Shown here in pieces: positions 22,040 through 27,549 of a stretch of 27,549 nt of DNA. Origin of the DNA: an uncultured Olsenella sp. (GTDB lineage: Bacteria; Actinomycetota; Coriobacteriia; Coriobacteriales; Atopobiaceae). Each line of letters starts with the position of its first letter. Position 1 is the first letter of the stretch. Position numbers and translations under genes: made by a program. The DNA is taken from contig CAUGFC010000011.1 of assembly GCA_959598545.1 (NCBI GenBank), positions 1-27,549 on the forward strand, written 5' to 3'. Below the pieces are notes generated by a model. It was not told the origin of the DNA, searched no databases, and saw only the letters and a program-made list of their open reading frames with translations.

Positions 22040-22473
22040 TAGATACCGTCACCGTCCTCGGGCTCATCCGCGGCCGCGGTCTCGAGGACCGGTGCGTCGA
22101 TGCCCATGCGGCCGATCTCGACGGCGGTCTGGCAGATCTCCTCGGCGGTGGTGGAGTCGGTGCGCAGGGACATGCACTCGAGCAGCATCGGGAGGTTGAC
22201 GCCCGTGACCACGCGGACGCCGGGGATGGTGGCGCCGGCCATCATGGACTGGTTGAACGGGGTGCCGCCCATGAGGTCGCAGAAGACGACGACCTCGCCG
22301 CACTTCTCGGCCATCTCGGCAATGGCGCCGGAGATCTTGGCGGGATACTCGCCCGCCTCCTCCTCAAGGAAGGTGACGACGGCGAAGTCCTGCTGCGGAC
22401 CCCCCACCATCTCGAGAGCTGCACCAACGCCCTCAGCGAAGATGCCATGACCCGTGAGGATGCATCCGACCAT
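22039..22473 (-). CDS. PTS mannose-family IIA subunit (PTS-2)
   Basis: A 144-residue IIA phosphocarrier. The HPr-phosphorylated histidine is His9 in CILTGHGIFAEGV, and DLMGGTPFN lies at 66-74. As the first gene of the PTS-2 run it is preceded by AAGGAG and by a 499-nt AT-rich leader. It ends in an acidic tail (ADEPEDGDGI), like the PTS-1 IIA but different in sequence. Its stop overlaps the yajC start. It takes phosphate from HPr and passes it to the IIB encoded further downstream. Confidence 0.93.
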   Translation of the reverse strand: MVGCILTGHGIFAEGVGAALEMVGGPQQDFAVVTFLEEEAGEYPAKISGAIAEMAEKCGEVVVFCDLMGGTPFNQSMMAGATIPGVRVVTGVNLPMLLECMSLRTDSTTAEEICQTAVEIGRMGIDAPVLETAAADEPEDGDGI

Positions 22474-22972
22474 TGCGCGCTCCTTTTTGTTCAGGCTGTC
22501 TCAGTTAACTGGTTACTACCATAAGCCTTGCCAACCCACTTTACCCTACTTCCGTCACTTTCCCTCCACTATTTCTGCAAATGGGCAAGAAGGGCCGTTT
22601 ACCCGTGTTTCACTACCGTTCACGGTAACACAAGGTCTTTAGCTGGTATTTTTCAATCGTATTAGGATTAGATTTCGCCGTTTCGAACTCGTTTTGCACT
22701 CGTTTCTCTTTGTTCTCCTTGCGTTTCTTCTCCTCATTTCTTTCAGCTACTGGTATTTTTTGCTGGGTACCTTGTGCGACCCATAAGTTGATTAACAGCG
22801 GTTTGTTCGGACGCCTGTTTTCGACCAGCTCTCCCCTTTCTCGGGGCGTCGAAGGGCTCACAAGAAAACGCAAGCAATCGAAACCTCGGGTCAGTTCGCC
22901 CATTCCTGGGCCCGCCCCGCGCCCTCAGGCGATAAGATGCAGGGAGCACCTTCCCAAACAAAGGAGACGTCC
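22474..22972. promoter_or_regulatory. AT-rich divergent control region between PTS-2 and lacC
   Basis: No coding region is convincing. This is the most AT-rich stretch of the window. It holds a TGGTTACTACCA dyad (22510-22521), whose TGGT-N4-ACCA form resembles HutC-type GntR operators. It also has a TACCG-ttca-CGGTA dyad (22614-22627) framed by GTGTT and AACAC, the 11-nt word CTGGTATTTTT twice (22643-22653 and 22750-22760), and TTTGTTCG at 22802-22809, the same word seen before lacA. A -10-like TAAGAT lies at 22933-22938, 35 nt before lacC. These are by-eye calls. Confidence 0.5.
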
Positions 22973-23908
22973 ATGATCGCCACCGTCACGCTCAACACCT
23001 CCATCGACAAGGCCTACCAGCTGGCATGCCCGCTCGTCGACGGCACGGTCATGCGTGTGGAGAACTGCATCGACAACGCCGGCGGCAAGGGCCTCAACGC
23101 CGCGCGCGCCGTGGCCACCTGCGGCGAGCGCGTCGTCGCCACGGGCTTCGCCGGCGGCAACAACGGCCGCCTGCTCTGCGAGCTGCTCGACGCCGACGGC
23201 ATCGAGCACGACTTCGTGCACATCAAGAGCGAGACCCGCTGCTGCGTGAACGTCCTCGAGCCCGACGGGCGCTCCACCGAGTTCCTCGAGCCCGGCCGCC
23301 CCGTGAGCGGCGAGGAGGTCGCCGCCGTGCGCGCCAAGGTCGCCGAGATCGCGGCCGACGCTGACGTCGTCACCTTCAACGGCAGCGTCCCCGCGGGCGC
23401 CGGGGCGAACATCTACCGCGAGCTCGTGGGCGCGGTCCGCGCCGCCGGCAAGCCGGCCATCCTCGACACCTCCGGCACGCTGCTCGTCAACAGCCTCGAG
23501 GCCCGCCCGACCATGATCAAGCCCAACACCGACGAGATCCAGGCCATCCTCGGCCGCAAGCCCGAGTCCCTCGACGAGATCATCGCCGCCGCGCGCGAGG
23601 TACACGAGAAGTGCGGCATCGAGCGCGTGGTGGTCTCGCTCGGCGGGGACGGTGCGGTCATGGCCTGCGCCGAGGGCGTCTTCCGCGGCCGCGCCCCCAA
23701 GATCGAGGTCGTGAACCCCGTGGGCTCCGGCGACACGATGGTGGGCGCCTTCGCGGTGGCCATGGCGCGCGGCATGGCCCTCGAGGACCAGCTCGCCTAT
23801 GCCATGAGCTGCGCGAGCGCGAACTGCCTCTCCGCGAGCACCGGCCACTTCGACATGGAGGTCGCCGAGGGGCTGCGTGCCGGCACGTCAGTTGAGAGGG
23901 TCGCGTAG
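22973..23908 (+). CDS. lacC: Tagatose-6-phosphate kinase (LacC/1-phosphofructokinase family)
   Basis: A 311-residue PfkB-family sugar kinase that would phosphorylate tagatose-6-phosphate to tagatose-1,6-bisphosphate with ATP. Motifs: substrate-binding NAGGKGLNAARA at 35-46, KPNTDEI at 183-189, and the ATP/anion-hole NPVGSGDTMVGAF at 248-260 with catalytic Asp254. The start MIATVTLNTSIDKAY is typical of the LacC/FruK subfamily. AAGGAG lies 7 nt before the ATG at 22973. Fructose-1-phosphate kinase is the main alternative from sequence; the LacAB and AgaS genes argue for tagatose-6-P. It converges on the lacX-like gene. Confidence 0.9.
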   Translation: MIATVTLNTSIDKAYQLACPLVDGTVMRVENCIDNAGGKGLNAARAVATCGERVVATGFAGGNNGRLLCELLDADGIEHDFVHIKSETRCCVNVLEPDGRSTEFLEPGRPVSGEEVAAVRAKVAEIAADADVVTFNGSVPAGAGANIYRELVGAVRAAGKPAILDTSGTLLVNSLEARPTMIKPNTDEIQAILGRKPESLDEIIAAAREVHEKCGIERVVVSLGGDGAVMACAEGVFRGRAPKIEVVNPVGSGDTMVGAFAVAMARGMALEDQLAYAMSCASANCLSASTGHFDMEVAEGLRAGTSVERVA

Positions 23909-23944
23909 CGACGCGCCCCCGGCGCCGGGTTCTTCTCGCCGTGC

Positions 23945-24055
23945 GGGTTAGATAGTCGCGCACGTCCCCGTCCGCGGCGGCATTTGGGTTAGAAAGAGCG
24001 GCGCGTCCCCCTCCGAGCGATCGTTTCGAGGGGGACGCGCCGTCGTTCTTAACTG
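23945..24055. terminator. Family B repeat acting as likely bidirectional terminator
   Basis: Three 26-nt units related to the block at 3366-3518: direct at 23945-23970 and 23986-24011, inverted at 24030-24055. CGGCGCGTCCCCCTC (23999-24013) and GAGGGGGACGCGCCG (24028-24042) form a perfect 15-bp stem. On the plus strand TCGTTCTTAAC follows, and on the minus strand CTCTTTCTAA. It lies between the convergent lacC and lacX-like genes and could end both transcripts. Confidence 0.75.
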
Positions 24056-24075
24056 GGTGGCGAGAAGGACCCGGC

Positions 24076-24963
24076 CTAGAGAACCGTCACCGTGAAGGCG
24101 TAGGACTTCGTCTCGCCGGGCTCGGCGACCTGGATGTTGCGCTTGTGCTCGAAGACGTCGTCCTCGTCGTTGCAGGTGGAGAGGCCCACCCACGGCTCGA
24201 GCGCCACGAAGGGGCCGTCGTTGGCCGAGGACCAGACGATGAGGTACGGGAAGTCCTCGAAGGCGAGCTCCACGCCCTTCTCGCTGTTGCGCGAGCGCAG
24301 GCTCACCCGGCGCGACACCAGCTCGTCGAGGATCTGGGCGTCCTTGTGGAAGAGCTCGTGCGCGAGCGGCATCACGTTGGCGCCCTCGAGCACGGGGTGA
24401 CGGACGTCGATGTCGATCAGGCCGGTCTCCGTGACGGGCTCGGGGGCGGTGCAGGTCTCCTCGCGCTCGAACTCGAGATAGCAGTCGTCATAGGCGTCGC
24501 CGTCCGCGAAGGGGCAGCGGAAGCCGGGGTGCCCGCCCACCTGGAAGGGCATGGGGCGGTCTCCGTCGTTGGTGACCTCGTAGGTGACCGTGAGCGTGGT
24601 GCCGCTCACCTCGTAGCGGCTGCGCAGCGTGAAGGGGTAGGGATAGCCGGCGAGGGTCTCCTCGTCGCTTCCGAAGACGAAGGTCGCGCTGGTCTCGTCC
24701 GAGCGCTCGAGCTCCCACTCGCGCTTGCGCACCAGGCCGTGGCGGGGCATGGCAAGCTCGCTGCCGTCCTGGGTGCGCGCGCGGTCGGCGCGGATGCTGC
24801 CGCAGATCGGGAACAGGATCGGCGCCTGGCCGCCCCAGTACGTCGCATCCCCCTGCCAGAGGTACTCCGTCCCCTCCGCGTCCGCGACGGACGTCAGCGT
24901 GCCGCCGAGGCTGGTGAGGCCCACCTTGATCGCCTCGGTCGAGATCGTGCAGGTCTGGCTCAT
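24076..24963 (-). CDS. Aldose 1-epimerase family protein, LacX-like
   Basis: A 295-residue galactose-mutarotase-like protein, close in length and motifs to LacX of Gram-positive lac operons: YLWQGDATYWGGQAPILFP and ICGSIR near 34-58, RHGLVRKREW at 74-83 with a likely catalytic histidine, GGHPGF at 143-148, and ALEPWVG near the C terminus. It would interconvert alpha and beta anomers of a sugar or sugar phosphate. GGGAGGAA precedes the ATG. It is the last gene of a DeoR-HAD-epimerase run, 33 nt after the HAD gene. The exact sugar is unknown. Confidence 0.88.
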   Translation of the reverse strand: MSQTCTISTEAIKVGLTSLGGTLTSVADAEGTEYLWQGDATYWGGQAPILFPICGSIRADRARTQDGSELAMPRHGLVRKREWELERSDETSATFVFGSDEETLAGYPYPFTLRSRYEVSGTTLTVTYEVTNDGDRPMPFQVGGHPGFRCPFADGDAYDDCYLEFEREETCTAPEPVTETGLIDIDVRHPVLEGANVMPLAHELFHKDAQILDELVSRRVSLRSRNSEKGVELAFEDFPYLIVWSSANDGPFVALEPWVGLSTCNDEDDVFEHKRNIQVAEPGETKSYAFTVTVL

Positions 24964-24996
24964 GGTTCCTCCCGTTTCTCTCTGTCCCGCCCCCCG

Positions 24997-25812
24997 TCAC
25001 GCGGAGAACGGCCACTCCCCCGCCGCGAGCGCCTCGATCGCCGAGGCGACGGCATCGTCCTCGCACGCCCCTATGTGCCAGCGCGCCGCCGCGGCGGCGC
25101 GGGGCGTGGCGCCAGCGACGGCCACCGAGTTGGGGACCGCCTCGAACATGGGCAGGTCGTTGTCCGCGTCGCCGAAGACCACGACCTCGTCCAGGCCGAT
25201 CCCCAGGCGCGCCGCGAGCCACGCGACCGCCGTCCCCTTGTTCCAGCCGCGGGGCATGATGTTGGAGTAGGTCGGCATCGCGCGGTCCACGTCGAGGGCG
25301 CCCACCTCCGCGTTCAGCCGTTCCACCAGCTCCGCCATGGCGCCCTCGTCGGCGCCCGAGAAGGCGTTCGCCTTCACCACGTCGAAGTCCGGCAGACGGC
25401 CCAGCTCGACGCACCTCTCGCCGTAGACGGGGAAGGCGCGGGTGAGGTCCTCGCGCGTCCCGGCCACCAGCAGCGGCGTCGCGTCGTCGAAGCACACGAG
25501 GCCGGCGGCGGGCGTCTCCGCGGCGATGGCGCGCACGCGCTCCAGCGCGGCGGCGGGGAGCGTCTGCTCCATGACCTTCTCGCCGTGCAGGTAGATCTGC
25601 ATGCCGTTGGTCGCGAGCGCGGTGGCGCAGCAGGCGGCGTCCCCACCGAAGAAGCCCGGGACCCACGCATAGCCGCGGCCGCTCGCGGGGCCAACGACCA
25701 TGCCTGCGTCCAGCGCGGCATGGAACGCCGCGACCGTGCGCGCCGAGACGACCCGCTCGCCGCGCGGGAGGATCGTGCCGTCTATGTCGGTGAGGACGAG
25801 CTTTGCCTTCAT
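24997..25812 (-). CDS. Cof-type HAD-superfamily sugar phosphatase
   Basis: A 271-residue HAD-IIB phosphatase. The nucleophile motif is LTDIDGT with Asp9 and Asp11, the catalytic lysine probably Lys192 in GWNKGTA, and the metal motif GDADND at 214-219; a C2-type cap lies between. AAGGAGGG precedes the ATG at 25812. It is 19 nt downstream of the DeoR gene. Such enzymes dephosphorylate sugar phosphates or flavin precursors. Here it could relieve accumulation of a toxic sugar phosphate (galactose-6-P, tagatose-6-P), which is inferred from position only. Confidence 0.88.
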   Translation of the reverse strand: MKAKLVLTDIDGTILPRGERVVSARTVAAFHAALDAGMVVGPASGRGYAWVPGFFGGDAACCATALATNGMQIYLHGEKVMEQTLPAAALERVRAIAAETPAAGLVCFDDATPLLVAGTREDLTRAFPVYGERCVELGRLPDFDVVKANAFSGADEGAMAELVERLNAEVGALDVDRAMPTYSNIMPRGWNKGTAVAWLAARLGIGLDEVVVFGDADNDLPMFEAVPNSVAVAGATPRAAAAARWHIGACEDDAVASAIEALAAGEWPFSA

Positions 25813-25831
25813 GGGCCCTCCTTGCGTGTCT

Positions 25832-26602
25832 CTAGTATATGATGCGGCAGCCCAGCTCCTCGCCATCGGCACGGACGGCCGGGCCGGGCTCCGCGTCGGT
25901 GATGAGCGCCTCCACGTCGGCGAGCGTGCCGAACCACAGAAGCCCTGGCGCCCCGACCTTGGAGGAGTCGAACAGCACGAAGGTGCGCTCGGCACAGGTG
26001 AGAAACGCCCGCTTGAGCTCGGCCATGTCCTGGTTGTTGGTCATGAGGCCGCGCCCGGGGACATAGGAGGTCGGCGAGACGAACGCCTTGTCGGGGTGGA
26101 GCACCTCGAGGGCGCGCAGCGCGAGCGGGCCCGCCGTGTAGCGGTGACCCTTCCGCAGGCTGCCGCCGAGCATGATGACGTCGAGCGACGGGGCGGAGCG
26201 GTCCACGTAGTCCGCGATGGTGAAGTCGTCGGTCACGACGGTAACGCCCGAGCGCCCGGAGATGGCGCGCACGAACTCGAGCGCCGTGGTGCCGGAATCC
26301 ACGAGCACGGAGTCGCCGTCCTCCACGAGGGGCGCCGCGAGCCGGGCGATCGCGCGCTTGGCCTCGACGTTCACGTTGATGCGCCGTTCCTGGACGGAGA
26401 CCGTGAGGGTCTTGGAGAGCGAGACGGCACCGCCGTGCGTGCGGCGGAGCTTGCCGTCGCGCGCCAGGGCGTCGAGGTCGGCGCGGGCGGTCACGCGGCT
26501 GACGCCGAAGGCCTCGGCAAGCTGGGTGACCTGCACGGACGTGGCGCGGTCGAGCATGGAGAGGATCGCAGCTCGACGCTCCTCCGAGGACATGTCGGAC
26601 AT
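25832..26602 (-). CDS. DeoR-family repressor (second copy)
   Basis: A 256-residue DeoR regulator distinct from the one at 12368. The helix-turn-helix is at about 24-45 (VQVTQLAEAFGVSRVTARADLDAL), followed by GKLRRTHGGAV. The effector domain shows VLVDSGTTALEF at 99-110, TDDFTIADY and LGGSLRKGHRYTAG. The ATG at 26602 has AAGGG 11 nt upstream; the ATG at 26593 is possible. It leads the HAD-epimerase run and is divergent from the aldolase gene, so it probably controls both directions. CTTTC-type repeats in the spacer are candidate operators. Confidence 0.9.
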   Translation of the reverse strand: MSDMSSEERRAAILSMLDRATSVQVTQLAEAFGVSRVTARADLDALARDGKLRRTHGGAVSLSKTLTVSVQERRINVNVEAKRAIARLAAPLVEDGDSVLVDSGTTALEFVRAISGRSGVTVVTDDFTIADYVDRSAPSLDVIMLGGSLRKGHRYTAGPLALRALEVLHPDKAFVSPTSYVPGRGLMTNNQDMAELKRAFLTCAERTFVLFDSSKVGAPGLLWFGTLADVEALITDAEPGPAVRADGEELGCRIIY

Positions 26603-27119
26603 GGTGCTGACCGCCCTTCTCGCGTGGCGTTTGTGTGTGAAATGTGTTTCCTTTACTTTCTTTAGGAGCAATCTAACACATTGCTTTTGCTTTCTTTTTT
26701 GGCAAGTCGGCACCAATGTGGGCGGCGATTTTCGGGTTTGGGTTCGAAATCGTCCACCCAGCAACCGTCTCGATTGCAAACCGCGAGGTCAGAGGCGCGC
26801 GCGTGATTCAGACGGTTCTCGCGCCCCGAAAATCGAACCCAAACTGTATTCGGGTTTGGGTTCGGAAAACGAGATAACGGCGGCCTCGTATCGCTTTCAC
26901 TTTGGATATTGCCAGCTAGTGAGCTTGTACGCCAGCTTGTGACGTCGCATACCACCGACCTTCGAACCCAAACCCGAAATCGGACCCGGACGCACCGCCC
27001 TTCGTTTGCTTTCCCTTCCGCCGCACCTGTCGGACCGCCCGCGGCACACGACGGCGCACCCCATGCGCTCGCGAACGTACAATGGCGCCATCAGCAGGTT
27101 TTGAGGAAGGGAGTTTTAG
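26603..27119. promoter_or_regulatory. Divergent spacer with family C repeats and CTTTC words
   Basis: No gene was recognised. CTTTACTTTCTTT (26651-26663) and TTTTGCTTTCTTTTTT (26685-26700) precede the DeoR gene, and CGCTTTCACTTTGG (26892-26905) and TTTGCTTTCCC (27005-27015) lie nearer the aldolase gene. A -10-like TACAAT is at 27078-27083, 37 nt before the aldolase start. The middle carries four copies of a 13-nt word, listed separately. Confidence 0.5.
26726..26983. repeat. Family C: four copies of GGGTTTGGGTTCG in alternating orientation
   Basis: The core GGGTTTGGGTTCG is at 26734-26746 and 26852-26864 on the plus strand, at 26963-26975 exactly inverted, and at 26834-26846 inverted with 11 of 13 matches. 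Flanks also match (CGATTTTCG with CGAAAATCG, 26726-26734 with 26827-26835). Between the first pair, AACCGTCT (26763-26770) and AGACGGTT (26810-26817) give a nested stem. The order plus, minus, plus, minus makes two adjacent long hairpins. Confidence 0.7.
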
Positions 27120-27549
27120 ATGCTCGTCACCACCAAGGAGATGCTTCTCGACGCCCAGGCCAACCACTACGCGGTTGGCGCCTTCAACATCGAGAGCCTC
27201 GAGTTCGTCATGGCCGTCCTTGCGGCCGCCGAGGAGACCAAGTCCCCGGTGATCATGCAGACCACGCCCGGCACCGTGAAGTACGCCGGCCTGGACTACT
27301 TCTACGGCATGGTCAAGGCCGCCGCCGAGCGCGCCACCGTGCCCGTGGCCCTGCACCTCGACCACGGCGACGGCTTCGACCGCTGCATGCAGGCCATGCG
27401 CACCGGCTACACCTCCGTCATGATCGACGGCTCCCACGAGACCTTCGAGGACAACATCGCCCTCACCGCCTCCGTCGCGCGCGTCGGCGCAGCCATGGGC
27501 GTGCCCGTCGAGGCCGAGCTCGGCAAGGTCGGCGGCAAGGAGGACGACG
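27120..27549 (+). CDS. Class II tagatose/fructose-bisphosphate aldolase, 5' part (cut by window end)
   Basis: The first 143 codons of a class II aldolase (GatY/KbaY/FbaA family), which splits tagatose-1,6- or fructose-1,6-bisphosphate into glyceraldehyde-3-phosphate and dihydroxyacetone phosphate. Seen: MLVTTKEMLLDAQ at the start, YAVGAFNIES, the zinc-ligand motif LHLDHGDGFD with Asp81 and His82, IDGSHETFEDN, and VEAELGKVGGKEDD at the cut end. GGAAGGGAG precedes the ATG. Tagatose use is favoured by the neighbouring LacAB, LacC and AgaS genes; fructose-bisphosphate aldolase of glycolysis is the main alternative. Confidence 0.92.
   Translation, partial: MLVTTKEMLLDAQANHYAVGAFNIESLEFVMAVLAAAEETKSPVIMQTTPGTVKYAGLDYFYGMVKAAAERATVPVALHLDHGDGFDRCMQAMRTGYTSVMIDGSHETFEDNIALTASVARVGAAMGVPVEAELGKVGGKEDD

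Noticed and set aside
22613..22961. Short frames in the AT-rich PTS-2/lacC spacer
   Set aside because: They have no ribosome site, no hydrophobic or conserved pattern, and atypical codon use. The region is better explained as a control region.
22925..23848. Minus-strand frame opposite lacC
   Set aside because: It is a shadow of the kinase gene; lacC has complete PfkB motifs and a good ribosome site.

Overview
The window looks like chromosomal DNA of a high-GC Gram-positive gut or oral anaerobe. The best guess is a Coriobacteriia member (Olsenella/Collinsella/Atopobiaceae type). This is inferred from the strong G/C third-position bias, the mannose-family PTS systems, the tagatose-6-phosphate genes, an oxygen-sensitive (anaerobic) sulfatase maturase, and dense families of GC-rich intergenic palindromes. 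No rRNA, tRNA, CRISPR array, IS element or phage gene was seen.

Layout, left to right. (1) 170-2947, minus strand: a SixA-like phosphatase/CHAD fusion followed by class II fumarase. (2) 2981-3556: a gene-free block packed with three repeat families. (3) 3557-12050, minus strand: one operon-like run in transcription order PTS-1 IIA, IIB, IIC, IID, sulfatase, radical-SAM sulfatase maturase, second sulfatase, membrane-anchored TPR-like protein, TauE/SafE anion exporter. (4) 12368-14229, plus strand, divergent: a DeoR-family regulator, then lacA and lacB (galactose-6-phosphate isomerase). (5) 14423-15502: an unrelated nuclease-like gene bracketed by two copies of a structured repeat. (6) 15941-22473, minus strand: PTS-2 IIA, yajC, IIB, IIC, IID, then a GntR/HutC regulator, agaS and an N-acetylhexosamine-6-phosphate deacetylase. 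(7) 22973-23908, plus: a LacC-type tagatose-6-phosphate kinase. (8) 24076-26602, minus: a second DeoR regulator, a Cof-type HAD phosphatase and a LacX-like aldose epimerase. (9) 27120 to the window end, plus: the first 143 codons of a class II tagatose/fructose-bisphosphate aldolase.

How it works together. Almost everything from 3.5 kb onward fits a pathway for sulfated galactose and N-acetylgalactosamine units, such as those from mucin or chondroitin. The PTS would import and phosphorylate the sugar. Two cysteine-type sulfatases without visible signal peptides would remove sulfate in the cytoplasm after activation by the maturase, and the TauE/SafE protein could export the released anion. 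LacAB feeds galactose-6-P, and the deacetylase plus AgaS feed GalNAc-6-P, into tagatose-6-P. LacC and the terminal aldolase then give triose phosphates. No secreted glycosidase or lyase is present, so the cell probably takes up mono- or small saccharides released elsewhere.

The most interesting points are the PTS-coupled intracellular desulfation operon, a candidate operator word (TTTGTTCG) shared by three transcription units, and several families of structured intergenic repeats, one with a compensatory base change between copies.
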